From positions 7,675,143 through 7,739,142 of the forward strand of contig NC_079491.1 in NCBI RefSeq assembly GCF_020520425.1: 64,000 bases of DNA, written 5' to 3'. Of this stretch, positions 22,861 to 33,944 are shown one piece after another (the stretch's first letter is position 1; each line of letters starts with the position of its first letter). The notes under the pieces are model-generated. The model saw only the letters and a program-made list of their open reading frames with translations. It made no database searches and was not told the DNA's origin. This stretch comes from Spinacia oleracea (lineage: Eukaryota; Streptophyta; Magnoliopsida; Caryophyllales; Amaranthaceae). The position numbers and the translations under genes are program-made.

Positions 22861-23082
22861 TCAACAGCCACTAACAACCCCAGTCGGAGGAAAACACCAC
22901 CATGATCTAAAATAATCGCAAGAACAAATTCCGCAACAACGTTTAACGAAATTGCACGGCTGCCTTTCGCCAGCACAAGCCGAGACGGGTTGAGGTGTGG
23001 TTGTTAAAACCACCAAAAGGGTGAGCATCAGTAGAATACTCACACACTTCTTCATCATCATCATCATCTCCATGTTTTTCAC
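22861..23082 (-). CDS. Small secreted cysteine-rich (knottin-like) peptide precursor, 73 aa
   Basis: The minus-strand ORF has a strong signal peptide (KKCVSILLMLTLLVVLTTTP then QPVSA) and a 37-residue mature region with eight cysteines. Their spacing is C-x6-C-x5-CC-x2-C-x-C-x7-C-x9-C. The C...C...CC...C pattern fits an inhibitor cystine knot (knottin) fold. Plant knottins of this size are usually apoplastic defence peptides or enzyme inhibitors (family knowledge); the exact role is not readable. Several ATGs lie in a run (MKNMEMMMMMKK), so the start is uncertain by up to ten residues. It is single-exon with an intact stop. A TATA box lies about 100 bp upstream. Confidence 0.72.
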   Translation of the reverse strand: MKNMEMMMMMKKCVSILLMLTLLVVLTTTPQPVSACAGERQPCNFVKRCCGICSCDYFRSWWCFPPTGVVSGC

Positions 23083-23178
23083 TCGCTATCAAAAAATAAA
23101 AATAATTACTCGTAAATGTACGTATATGTTGTATATTTGAGTTATTTTGATATGAATGTATGGACACTCAAGTGTCCT

Positions 23179-23186
23179 CTTTTATA
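23179..23186 (-). promoter_or_regulatory. Probable TATA box of the cysteine-rich peptide gene
   Basis: TATAAAAG on the minus strand, 97-104 bp before the first ATG (23082). The spacing would give a 5' leader of about 65-70 nt. Confidence 0.6.
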
Positions 23187-24316
23187 GATGGGAAACAATT
23201 ATAAAATATACATGCTATCGATCATGTTTAGCATAATCTCATTACAACGTACAATAATTTGCGTAGGCGAATTGAACTACTGACACGTACGTATTTGTTC
23301 GCTACATTTTACATCATTACAGCACTACTGTATATATTATTATTGCGATAGCAAACTTGCAGTCCCGCACGATGGATTAGAACATAATACCAAGTATTAG
23401 AAATACATAAAAGTTTTTTTGTTTAAGGTAAAATACATAGAAAATACCATACAACAAAATGAAGATATAAGAAATTGGAAGGCTTTTGAATAGCTCCATT
23501 AAAATGGTAGCCACCACAACAAATAAAATCTCCACCCTTCAAAATAAAAGATTAATCTTGGCCGTTAATTTTGTTGACTTTGAACATGTTCAAAAGCAGT
23601 TAGAAAATAAAATTTACAGTAAAAATCAACGGTCTTTCTCTCTCTCCTTTAGCCCCTAATCCCAATAAACACCTTTCATTATTATTTACCAGTTTACTCG
23701 TTTCTTTGCAATTCATTTGATAGTATCATGGAAAATATAAATGTTTTAGTTAAGAACGTTCATCGTTATTTTTGTCAATAAAGAAGAAATATATTTCATT
23801 TCATTTACATGGGAATGGAGATTCCCGGTAAATGATGTTGCCAAGAAAATTGAACATGGAGTTTAAGGAAGGGAGAGTCAGAGAGATTAGAGATGGAATA
23901 CTACCAGAAGTCCAGAAATATACTCCGTATTGAGTAGATTGTGACATTAAAGTAGACCGATATATGTTTATTCATTTAATTATTTAAATTTTGTGAATAA
24001 CTGTTTTTAACTTTTTTTTAATTTGTTTAAGTCAATGAAACGAACGGACAAGATTAGTCTTATGTATTGGAGGGTTGAGATTCAATTGATTACAATGGCT
24101 ACCATTTTTGCGTAGCTATTGTAAAATTATCCTAAGAAATTACAGTAAAAAGGAACGAAATATAAATTTATATTTCCATTAAAAAATAGAATACGGACAT
24201 TAAATATTAAGATACGTATCTCCAACAATGTGCCAATGAACATGGTTGACGTGACGTGCAAACACTAATCACTAATTTTTTAAAAATCACAATATATTGG
24301 AGTACTCTTTATAATC
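23187..24316. other. Gene-free AT-rich stretch
   Basis: No ORF of note, RNA gene or recognised repeat end. Confidence 0.4.
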
Positions 24317-24328
24317 AGAATATGCTAT

Positions 24329-24443
24329 GAGAGTGATGGATAGCTCAGTTGGTTAGAGCTTCTATCCCGGTTCCAGGTGATCCTAAGATCGATTCTCATC
24401 CCCCGCCCTTGTGGCTCATTTGCACCAAAAAAAAAAAAAAATA
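24329..24443 (+). mobile_element. tRNA-derived SINE, 115 bp, with perfect target duplication
   Basis: The 5' part is tRNA-like: box A in GGATAGCTCAGTTGGTTAGA and box B near GATCGATTCTC. A short unrelated body (CTTGTGGCTCATTTGCACC) and an A-rich tail (about 24427-24441) follow. The 12-bp target duplication AGAATATGCTAT is perfect (24317-24328 and 24444-24455), so the insertion is recent or well preserved. It is not a functional tRNA gene: the anticodon arm and acceptor pairing are missing. Confidence 0.88.
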
Positions 24444-24710
24444 AGAATATGCTATTACTCTGTATAGTCGATCTCTAAACGCGCATAAAATTAATTTGGG
24501 TGTTTGTATGTGCACAACAAATACAAGCGAGATCAATGACGAGAACTAAGAAGGTATCTTTTTACGGGACTTGGATTAATTTTAGATATATTATTTAGAG
24601 CGAATAGCGGGACATCTATAAAGCCCTACAAAAGAAAACCATCAATAAAGCATATATGGGATCATGGGGTAATGAATGGTGAGTAGTAAGATTTTACACT
24701 ACTAGAATTT

Positions 24711-24979
24711 CACTACAAGAAATTATACTATTAACGACGGGAAATGCCGTCGTTAAACGCCAATAATTGTTGATTAACGACGGGATTTTCCGTCGTGAAC
24801 CCGTCATAAAAGGGGGTCGTCGTTAATGGAAGATCCCGTCGTTAACCTGTCGTAAAAGACATTTGCGACGGTTGTTCCCGTCTTTGTTGTGTTGTTAGCC
24901 CCGTCACAAAAGCCCTTTTACGACGGGATTTTTACCCGTCGTTATTAGGTTGTCATAAAAGATACAAATTTTTGTAGTG
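24711..24979. mobile_element. CACTA-type MITE (269 bp)
   Basis: Begins CACTACAAGAAATTATAC and ends TTTTTGTAGTG, with TTT on each side (24708-24710, 24980-24982), the 3-bp duplication of CACTA/En-Spm elements. The interior is made of short repeats around ACGACGGG and CCGTCGT(T/A)A, typical subterminal motifs for transposase binding. No ORF. Confidence 0.75.
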
Positions 24980-24982
24980 TTT

Positions 24983-25207
24983 GGATAATTAAGGACAAGC
25001 TAATAATGACGGGTCAAAAATTTCGTCGCAAAAGACTATTACGACGGGGTTAAAACCGAAATAAAGCGGGAACAACCGTCGCAAATGCCTTTTACGACGG
25101 GATTTTCTATCCATAACGGCCCCCCTTTTATGACGGGTTCGCGACATGAAATCCCGCCAATATTGACCTTGAGATTTCTCGTAATTAACGGTACAATATC
25201 TTGTAGT
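24983..25207. mobile_element. Second CACTA-like fragment
   Basis: Continues the same motifs (ACGACGGG, GTCGCAAA, TTTTACGACGGGATT) and ends CTTGTAGTG, a CACTA-type right terminus, but no matching left CACTA end adjoins it. An isolated CACTACTAGAA at 24697 might be the left end of an outer copy. Confidence 0.55.
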
Positions 25208-25684
25208 GTCATTCATTTCTAATCCCTCGTGCAATCTTTTGGTCATTATTCGGCTCGAAATTGGTGATCACGATTCACGACTCACGAGGAGGAAGATAAA
25301 TAATATTCCTCCGTATTTAATTAAATAATTCACTTTTAAAATTAAATTAAAGGATGTATTTTTCTTTTTTGTGGCTATCATGATCTTCGCCTTTAATTAT
25401 ATTAATACTAGATTTAAACTCGTGTAATGCAGGGTTAATTTATGTTGTTTTGTATTATTTGATTTCCCCCCTTTTTTCAATCCAACAATTTTCATGGTTC
25501 CAACCGATGTATCATGTCAAAGAGTTGAATCAAATTTGACATTCGATATGAAGTTATGTTAACATATATCTGATTATATCTTTAAAAAAAATGATAAAAG
25601 AATATTTATCAAATTATATCTTTTAAATATTCGCTTAATCTTATCTTTTCAAAAATTCACTTTTTCTTATCCTAAAGTATTTAT
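25208..25684. other. Gene-free AT-rich stretch
   Basis: Nothing recognised. Confidence 0.4.
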
Positions 25685-25745
25685 TTTACAAAAGGTCTTG
25701 CGCGCACAAGGTGTATAATAAATTTATTGTACACCAAGATACTTT
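25685..25745. repeat. End fragment of the GTGTACAATAAAT MITE family (copy 3, inverted)
   Basis: TTTACAAAAGGTCTTGCGCG then GGTGTATAATAAATTTATTG is the reverse complement of the right end of the copies at 13929-14263 and 31703-33427. Only this end is present. A lone Stowaway-like end (ACTCCCTCTGTCCC) follows at about 25750. Confidence 0.6.
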
Positions 25746-25789
25746 GTAACTCCCTCTGTCCCTTAATACTTGTTCTGCCACTCCAAAAA

Positions 25790-26100
25790 AATCGTGATAT
25801 TGCGACTGAAGCGACGAAAATAGAAACCCATTACCATTGTCGCAATTCCATTTTCGCGACAAACCTTTTAGTAGTCGCAAATTTGCGACGGATAAATGAC
25901 TTATTAGAGACTACTGTTTTGCGACTGGATTTGGATTTTTGCGATTATCTCATTCGTCGCAATTTTTTACGACTGATAATAAATTTTAGCGACTGGCGGC
26001 AAAGGAGACCATATTTGAGACTAGCGAAAAGGGAAACCAAATTTGCAACTGAATTTAGTAATTTGCGACCGTTTTTGTAGTCGCAAAATTGAATTGGAAA
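25790..26100. repeat. GTCGCAA-rich repetitive sequence
   Basis: Many copies of TTGCGAC/GTCGCAA words, probably CACTA-type subterminal repeats. The one open frame here has no protein-like features. Confidence 0.4.
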
Positions 26101-26589
26101 AAAAATACTCAGCAACTAATACGTTGCCGATTTCTTTGTATTAAACCCAAAAAGTATATACAAGAACATGGAAAGTATCATTTCCACTACCAAATAGGCC
26201 ACTAGGCTTAAAACAACAAGACTAAACAAAAAACAACACAAAACCTAACAAACAAAATACAACTGCAGCACAACTCTGAAGTTCACCTACATAATCAACA
26301 CTTCAACTCAACCTTCCTTGTGATAACCAGAATAACAACAAACCAGGAGAGAGCACACACCAACTCCATAGTCAAGCGCTGAACCTGAATTGAAAACAAG
26401 ACTACATACAATAGAACCTGTAACCAAGCATCTGCCAGCTCAACTCCCTGCAATGTACAGGTCTACATCTTCCAATTTTGTTGAACTAATCAAGAGAACC
26501 ACCATGACCAAATCAGCTAACTGAAACAGGCTTGCATAAACCTGCAGAGAGCAGAAAGATCAGTTCCTGCAGTAAAAATCGACCAGGCC

Positions 26590-26765
26590 CGAGCCAACAT
26601 GAAAAAGTCCGATCCGGCCGGGCAAGAAAAAAGCACAGCCTGGACATGAAGTCATTGGCCGGGCCTGGGCCTATTTTTTTGGGAAAAGCACGACGGCCCA
26701 ACCCGGCACAAAAGCCCGTGGTCCTAGCTCGGGACCGGCTCAGCCCACGGCCATCATTACTCCTC
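26590..26765. repeat. GC-rich repeat abutting a P450 fragment
   Basis: GGCCCG- and CCGGGC-rich sequence (for example GATCCGGCCGGGCAAG, GGCCGGGCCTGGGCC) unlike its AT-rich surroundings. It looks like a dispersed repeat of unknown type. A P450 exon fragment starts directly after it. Confidence 0.4.
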
Positions 26766-26776
26766 AATGTGCAACA

Positions 26777-26863
26777 GGGCCCTAGAACACCCCGTGGATG
26801 GCTTCTCCAATGATTACTTACCGCGTGTTGAACCTTTCCGCCATCAGGTTGTCACCCAGTGCG
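26777..26863 (+). pseudogene. CYP72A exon-1 fragment
   Basis: The frame reads ALEHPVDGFSNDYLPRVEPF then RHQVVTQCG and ends at an intact donor G|GTAAGTAA, exactly like exon 1 of the gene at 27960. The first ~65 codons are missing and no exon 2 follows. It is a truncated relic of the CYP72A array. Confidence 0.8.
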
Positions 26864-26869
26864 GTAAGT

Positions 26870-27880
26870 AATTAGTCAAATGCTTTTGGAATTACCATCA
26901 GTTTTTTTTATAACCAAGGAACACAAGTATATATAGTTCACACAAATTTCATCAGTTTCAAGAATTCCAGTAAGATATGCAGACTTCTTAAGGTAGTAAA
27001 CGATGCAGCAATTGATACATGAATCTCGTATATACCATCTGATGGCACCATATTCTTACACTATACCTCAATAAATATAAGAGCCTTCTTTCCTTGGAAT
27101 AAAAAAAAGGAGATGATCTTCTACCAGCCACCAATTTCGCATTCTACTCCTGCAATCTGCATCACTGCCAACACCCAAATAAACAAGTCAGATTTCTTTT
27201 TCCAACCATGTAAAGGAAGATAGAGTAGAGAAAGCACCGTAAAGTGACTTTGTCTCAAATGTTGAGCAAAAGAACAAAGCTAAAGTGCAACTATTCATGA
27301 CACAATAAATCTAGGTGAAAAAACCCCCATCAAAATCACAAGTATTAAGATCATCAGATGAACATGTTCAGAAGATGAAGAACAAGATAGATTACATTTG
27401 TATTTACCTACACTTTCGAGAAAAAGCCAAATTTCCTCGAAAAGTTCCTTTAAAATCACACAGCTCCCTAATCTTATAGGGTTTTCTCAACTCATTTTGT
27501 TAAATACTTCGTATATGACAACTCACACACATTAACAAGTCACAACATTCATATACGGGTCAACAAAATACTATATATAATGAATGTTCTATAGATTTCT
27601 CAAATTTCACAGTACTTTGTCTTACATCACTATACCTTTGAGCCAAATCTGACTCAATTTGTTTATCTGATTAAACAAGCGGCGAGTTGCGCTACTTAAA
27701 GAGAATTAATTAATTCCACTTGGCCAACAACATAAAAAATAATGTTCATCAGATCAGAAACTTGACTTGCTTCCCAAGAAATAAAAACTAATTATTAAAA
27801 AATGGATGGTTGACTTTAGAAACAAAATCACCTATCTGACATCATCCCCTGCGTCCTCTGTTTTTCCTTCCTAAATGAAA
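26870..27880. other. Intergenic; partly duplicated downstream of CYP72A gene 1
   Basis: Stretches around 26990-27300 (AGATGATCTTCTACC...CCACCAATTT...CCAACACCCAAATAAA) resemble 30630-30900, so the flank was duplicated with the array. No gene seen. Confidence 0.5.
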
Positions 27881-27891
27881 CATACACTTCT

Positions 27892-27901
27892 ATATATATA
27901 C
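27892..27901 (+). promoter_or_regulatory. Probable TATA box of CYP72A gene 1
   Basis: CTATATATATAC about 60 bp before the ATG at 27960. Confidence 0.55.
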
Positions 27902-27959
27902 AAAAGAAGCTTCTATAATGAGATATCATAAAAGATTTTACACACAAAAAAACCCAAAA

Positions 27960-30108
27960 ATGGAAACAGTGACAGCAAGTTCTATTTTGATATCATTGGT
28001 TTGTGTACTAGTTGTGACAGGGTTAATCAAAGCAGTGAACTGGGTATGGCTGAGGCCGAAGAAACTGGAAAAAAAGTTCAGACAGCAAGGTTTGAATGGT
28101 ACTTCTTACCAGTTCTTGTTTGGAGACATGAAAGATTACTCGTCCATGCGCAGTCGGGCCTTAGAAAGCCCCATGGAGTGCTTCTCCAATGATTATTTTC
28201 CGCGTGTTGAACCTCTCCGCCATAAGGTTGTCAGCAAATGTGGTAAGTAATCTAAAACACATTACACACACGTTTAAAACTGCTAGGGGGTGGTTTTAAA
28301 TCTTATGCTAACTAGCACAACATTTGATCTCATGAAGTTCTAAGCCTTCCTTCATTGTCAGAAATCAGTTGACTTTAATTTTATATATTTCAGAAAAAAT
28401 GACAGATTAATTTCATGGTTTTTATTAATGCAGGAAAGGACTACTTCGTCTGGGCTGGTCCTATACCAATGATAAACATCTCAAAGCCAGAGTTGATCAG
28501 AGAAGCTTTAACGAAGATGCAAGATTTTCAAAAGGCAAAGTGGAACCCCATTATTGACAAGCTTTTTCCAGGGCTAGTTTGCTACGAAGGAGAGAAATGG
28601 TCTAGACACCGAAAGATCATCAACCCAGCCTTCCATGTGGAGAAGTTGAAGGTCCTTCCTAATATCCTACTATTAGCTATATTTATATTAACCTACCCTT
28701 GATCAACAGAAATTCCAAACAGTAAATACAGTATCAATTAAGCTATTCAGGAGGAATAACAGTTGGCTAATAATGCCTCGATCATGCAGTCAGTAATGAG
28801 GAATGCATATAATCACACTAACAGTATAAAATCACTTGAATACATGAAAGTGATTTCTTTTGTTGTTTGTTACAGCTTATGCTACCAGCATTCCGGGATA
28901 GTTGTGCTGACATGATCAATAAATGGGAGCTGATAGTACCTAAAGTGGGTTCAAGTGAGCTAGATGTGTGGATGGATCTTAAGAAACTCACTGCTGACGT
29001 GATATCTAGAGCAGCATTCGGAAGCAACTATAAGGAGGGACAAAGGATATTTGAACTTCTTACGGAACAAACTGATTTAGCTCTTCTTATGATAGAATCA
29101 GTTTATATACCAGGAATGAGGTAATCGATACAATCCTCACATCTTGCAATCTTCCCACTACTCGACATATTAAATAAAGTAAAGGTTAACCCTGTCAGTT
29201 GTGTTCAGATACATTCCAACAGCAAGAAATAGGAGATTCCAGGATGTTGAAGATCAAATACATACTGCGTTGCGCGCAATTATCAACAAGAGGAAGAATG
29301 AAATTGAGGCAGGAGGAGCAGTAAAACCTGACCTGTTAGGAATACTCATGGATTCCAATTCAAAAGAAATTCAACAAGCTGTTGGAAATAACAAGAATCA
29401 GCAAGTTGGGATGAATCTTGACGAAGTAATTGATGAGTGCAAACTATTCTACTTTGCTGGACAAGAAACTACTTCGGTACTTTTAGTTTGGACATTGGTT
29501 TTATTGAGCAAACACCAAGATTGGCAATCACGAGCACGAGAAGAAGTCCTGCAGACATTTGGGGACAATGTTCCAGACTTTGAAGGGTTAAGCCATTTGA
29601 AGACAGTAAGTATTCTGTCACTCTAACATGATACTTGAATAATATTCATATCAAAATTTAACAGTATGGTATGTTTATTTAGGTGACTATGATCCTGTAT
29701 GAGGTCCTCAGGCTCTATCCACCAGCTATGCAACTGACAAGATCTATTCATAAAGGTACAAATCTAGGTGGGTTATCACTTCCTTCAGGAGCTATAGTAA
29801 CTTTCTCGGTGCATTCTGTTCACCGAGATCAAGAACTTTGGGGTAATGATGCGCATGAATTTAAGCCAGACAGGTTCTCTGAAGGAATTTCCAAGGCAGC
29901 TAAAGGAAATAACTCATTTTTTCCCTTTGGTTGGGGACCCAGAATATGCATAGGGGAAAAATTTGCGATGACTGAAGCAAAAATGGCATTATCCATGATT
30001 CTACAACGCTTTTCCTTAGAACTCTCCCAATCCTATGTTCATGCACCCATGAATGTTATGTTTCTACAGCCTCAACATGGTGCTCAGATAATCTTACACC
30101 GACTTTGA
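27960..30108 (+). CDS. Cytochrome P450, CYP72A family, gene 1 (5 exons, 522 aa)
   Basis: Exons: 27960-28242, 28434-28651, 28876-29120, 29209-29605, 29683-30108. All junctions are GT/AG and the phases fit. The protein has an N-terminal membrane anchor ([20 protein letters not shown]), the CYP72-clan [11 protein letters not shown] segment, [19 protein letters not shown] (C helix), the oxygen-activating I-helix motif FAGQETTS, ExxR in [18 protein letters not shown], and the haem-binding loop [16 protein letters not shown]. It is therefore a complete ER-bound monooxygenase using NADPH-P450 reductase. CYP72A enzymes elsewhere act on triterpenoids, iridoids or gibberellins; the substrate here is unknown. 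It is the first of three intact tandem copies. The longer frame from 27918 adds 14 unlikely residues. Confidence 0.92.
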
Positions 30109-31370
30109 TGGTATACAATCAGAAAGTATAGATTTTGCACATTTGCACCTCTTAACTTCATTTATTTTGTTTGATAAATGGTCATTCAGAATGTTCTCCT
30201 TACTGCTGGTAATTGGTTTCAAGAATAATTGGCCACTTCCTTATTTGCGCTACGAGTGTATCTGTAAAAAATTCTAAAGATAAAGTTCATCTGTTCTCTT
30301 CCATTCTCCACTACAGTTCTAGATGTCATCCTCTAATATGCTCAACTTTCTAAATTTTAACCAGTTTCTTTTTTCCTTAAATATCTAGAAAATAATTGGA
30401 GACTTGATTCAGTAAATGGAACGATGCAGTGTATCTACACAGACATAAAACAAATTGGACCGAGATTGGCTTGTTCCAACAGTCTGTAGTTTCAGGTCAA
30501 GAAGGATATAAAGGAAAATAATATAGCAGATGTCTTCATAAAAGCTAACAGATAAGGCATAGATGCCCGAAAAATAGTTCAAACAAGTTTCATCACAGTT
30601 TCCATTTAAGATAAGAAAATTCTTAGAGAAGTAAACGATACATGGATCAAAATGATCATTTATTTATACTATACACAAAGTAAAAAAAAAAAAAAACTTT
30701 GTTACCTTGGCTAAAGTAACCAAAAGCAGATGATCCTCCACCGCCCCCGGCCACCAACTTTGACTTCTAATACTCCATAATATGCAATGTGCCACTTCCA
30801 ACACCAAATAAAGAAATGAGATTTCTAGAAGCGAAGAAGGAATAAGGAAAGCAACAAATTAACTTTATCTCAATGATGAGCTACAGAACAAGGCCAAAAT
30901 CTAGAGGGAAAAGCATCTAAATGTGAAACATAGAAGATCATTGCAGAATGTGACATTCTGGGGAAGTAATTAGTAATCTTGCAGAGGCAATAATGATCTA
31001 AAGTTACAAACTGCGCGGCTGTGCCACAAAGAGAAACCTGTAATTAAAAGGCTAGTTTAATTCCACTCTCTAGTTGGTTTACTTTGTTCTATCATCATTT
31101 CATTTTGAACAGCAGAAACAGATCAATGTTGGATATTCATGAATAACTCACAATTAGTTCTTCAGCTGTAGTAAGTTTATAGGCATGAACTGTACATGAA
31201 TCATCCGAAATCCCGAAGAAACCAACAATAACAACCCATTACAATTCTCATGAAATTTATATGATTTGGTGGTCTTTAAAAGTAAGGTTTTTATCCTGAA
31301 TGTATCTTTTCAACGAATTGATAGTGTTGCTTCATGAGCTCTGTATAATTCTACTTTTGATTTGTTTCCA
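30109..31370. other. 3' flank of CYP72A gene 1; no gene
   Basis: Contains the 3' UTR and a region similar to 26990-27300. No supported ORF. Confidence 0.45.
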
Positions 31371-31379
31371 AGGCTAGCA

Positions 31380-31560
31380 AATTAGGTTTTTTTTACGATT
31401 GTTAGTTGCATAGTGTAAAATGCAAAGGAATGAAATTAGGGTCGTCGATAATTGAGCACCAAAATTTACAAACGCACCTGAATTAGAGTAGGGTTTTCGA
31501 AGGTAGCTTTGCCAAAACCTCTCTCCATAGCTCCATTGGTAAATCCTCATGTTTCTGCAG
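31380..31560 (-). pseudogene. F-box gene fragment
   Basis: The minus-strand frame reads DLPMELWREVLAKLPSKTLL, then after a 1-base frame change FRCVCKFWCSIIDDPNFIPL and HFTLCN. This is the F-box of a relative of the gene at 16170-17315 (LPEELWTIILARLPTKTLIR). Only the first ~55 codons remain, and there is no FBA part. It is a truncated, frameshifted host pseudogene. Confidence 0.7.
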
Positions 31561-31877
31561 TTCGTCTTCCCAATTTCTCTTCCTCTGGCCGCACACTTTG
31601 ATCTGCGCACTCAATCAGACGATTCAGACTAAACCCTTTGTCAATCAGACGATTTCTCCCTCTCTAACTGTTGGTTACTTCGCTCTTTCGATTTAAAGTT
31701 ATCACAAATTCTTATTTACAACGGGTGTACAATAAATATTGTACACCGGAGTAAAAGTTAACTCAAAATGCTTAAAAGTTAATCTTATATATGTAAAAGT
31801 TATCTATTTTTAAGTGATAAATTTTTTCATTTTAGTATAACTTATTTCTTCAAAATCATTAAAAATGTATGAAATTA

Positions 31878-33265
31878 AGAAATTTTTGGATAAAACCACC
31901 TTTTAAAGTTGCAGTTTTTGAAATAACCACCTTATATATTTTTTTTTTAAATAACCACCTTAAACTTTCTGTTTTTATGAAATCACCACCAAATGTTAAC
32001 GGACATCCAAACTTCCGTTAGTGGGGCCCACAACCAACGACCATATCTGATTCCCCTCCTCTTTTCCTTCCTTCTTCCTCTCCATGAACCCTTCCTCCAT
32101 TAACAAACCTCTCTCGAATTTTTTTTTTATCAAAATTCCACAAATTAAATCTATTTCTCTCCCAATTTTTCAAGTACAATTCATCTGCAAGAAAATTTCG
32201 GCACTTTCCCCCAATTATCAGCATGTAATTTGTGCTAAATTGAAATTAGGGTTCTTCAATTGTAGAATTTGAGGGTTTTTCAATTTGGGGATTTAAACTC
32301 AATTGATAGTTTAATCAACCAAAACGCTCAAATTCATAGTTTAATTCGAGATTAGGGTTATAGTTTAATACTTTAATCGTCCTTTTCCTAACAATTAAAG
32401 CACACACATGGAGTTTCCTACCAATCTGGATTGACATGAATGAAGCTTCAAATTCCATACCTTCTACACCTACACCTGGATCTACCCTTGATAATCCACC
32501 ATATAAGATAAATAATTCTTGAGGTCATGTACCTATACAGCAAGACTATACCAGGAACAACTATTCACTACGGTAATGTAACGGATTATAATGTCCATAA
32601 CCTTTACGTGTTTCTTGAATCTCAAGCCACCCGTGAAGCACTCGTTAAAACCAGCAATGAAAGACCGTTTTTACTTTCAAGGTCGACATTTGTTGGTTCT
32701 GGGAAGTATACCGCCCATTGGACTGGAGATAATGCTGCAAGATGGGATGATTTGCAGTATTCTATTCCAACTATGTTGAACTTTGGAATTTTTGGGATGC
32801 CAATGATTGGAGCAGATATATGTGGTTTTGCTGAAAATACATCAGAAGAGCTATGTCGGCGATGGATTCATGTAAACCTCTATCATTTTAGCCCTTAGAA
32901 GTATGCCATAGGCTTTGACAGGGATGGAGGAGAGAGAGATTCGAATTGTGGGGTTGAGGACAAAAAATACAGAGAATAAATGAGGGGGGAGCGTGAAGAG
33001 CAATAATGAGGAAGAAGAAATTGGTTGAAGATGAAAGTAACAGTAAAGAAGGAGAAGAAAGAGAGTATTGAGTGAAAATGGAGGGAAAACAAATTTTGGT
33101 CGTTGGTTGTGGGCCCCACTAACGGAATTTTGGATGTCCGTTACCATTTGGCGGTGATTTCGTAAAAAAAGAAAGATTAAGGTGGTTATTAAAAAAAAAA
33201 AAAACATATAAGGTGGTTATTTCAAAAACTGCAACTTTAAAAGGTGGTTTTATCCAAAAAATCCT
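31878..33265. mobile_element. Pack-MULE-like element (about 1.4 kb) carrying a GH31 glucosidase fragment
   Basis: Long inverted repeats of about 165 bp: the left arm 31883-32046 (TTTTTGGATAAAACCACCTT..., ending near GGGGCCCACAACCAACGACC) and the right arm 33098-33261 are reverse complements with a few changes. Flanks GAAATTA / AAAATTA suggest a short imperfect target duplication in the host MITE. The interior holds part of a host alpha-glucosidase-like gene and no transposase. Long arms plus a captured gene piece define a Pack-MULE. Confidence 0.75.
32420..32898 (+). pseudogene. GH31 alpha-glucosidase/alpha-xylosidase fragment inside the Pack-MULE
   Basis: The first frame gives WIDMNEASN (the GH31 catalytic nucleophile block, 32427-32453) and [11 protein letters not shown]. 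After a frame change, the ORF from 32527 reads [20 protein letters not shown], then [40 protein letters not shown] and [29 protein letters not shown]. These are core GH31 blocks. Roughly 160 codons of an ~900-residue enzyme are present, so it cannot encode an active enzyme. It was captured from a host gene. Confidence 0.85.
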
Positions 33266-33427
33266 AAAATTAATCATTTAACCCTTTAAAATATTTATCT
33301 ATCAATTTCTTTTTACTAATATAAAAGTTAATCAAAACTAGGTTAAAGTTATAAAATAAAAGGGTTAAAGTTATCTTGGTGTACAATAAATTTATTGTAC
33401 ACCTTATGCGCGCAAGACCTTTTGTAA

Positions 33428-33936
33428 ATTTATAGGGTACGGTACCGGGCAAAATAGACCCAACCCGAGCCACCCTAGGTGAATCCGTACTATGTACATG
33501 AAAGGCTGAAACTAACCGGAAACGAAGTAGACGACCCGTATCCGAAACTGGATGACATGAGATGGACACAAACCGAATCAAATGTTGTTAAAATGGATTA
33601 GTTTTCCATAATAAGCTGATTTTCTACAAACTTGAAACCCAAGATTGACTTGTATCTAACTATATGCGACTCGTTTGGCACCTCTAGGTCGGAACGACAC
33701 ATATGTTAATTTAATCGCCGATTAGGTGCTTATATAGTTTTTAGGTCGAATCTAATTGGATCGTGACACGTGAATCAATAATTCCGTGCCAATGGAATAC
33801 AATATCATGTTATTCATGTCACTTTTCATTTTCTCAGATTGTTCCAAATCGTTTTAGTTTTTGACAGTTCGATATGTAACTCATTTGCGGCAATCTCCAG
33901 CCACGTAGATAGGCATGTTCAATGGTCTAGGTCAGG
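33428..33936. other. Gene-free stretch
   Basis: No ORF or repeat end that I can define. Scattered CGGGT/ACCCG words. Confidence 0.35.
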
Positions 33937-33944
33937 GTTGTATC

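Larger units (their letters stand above)
31703..33427. mobile_element. GTGTACAATAAAT MITE (copy 2), split by a Pack-MULE
   Basis: 31703-31870 and 33266-33427 together match the intact 335-bp MITE at 13929-14263, including both GTGTACAATAAAT palindromes and the CGCAAGACCTTTTGTAAA end. The Pack-MULE at 31878-33265 lies between the halves. Confidence 0.75.

Noticed and set aside
24336-24400. tRNA gene call
   Set aside because: Boxes A and B are tRNA-like, but there is no cloverleaf or anticodon stem, and an A tail plus a 12-bp target duplication show a SINE.
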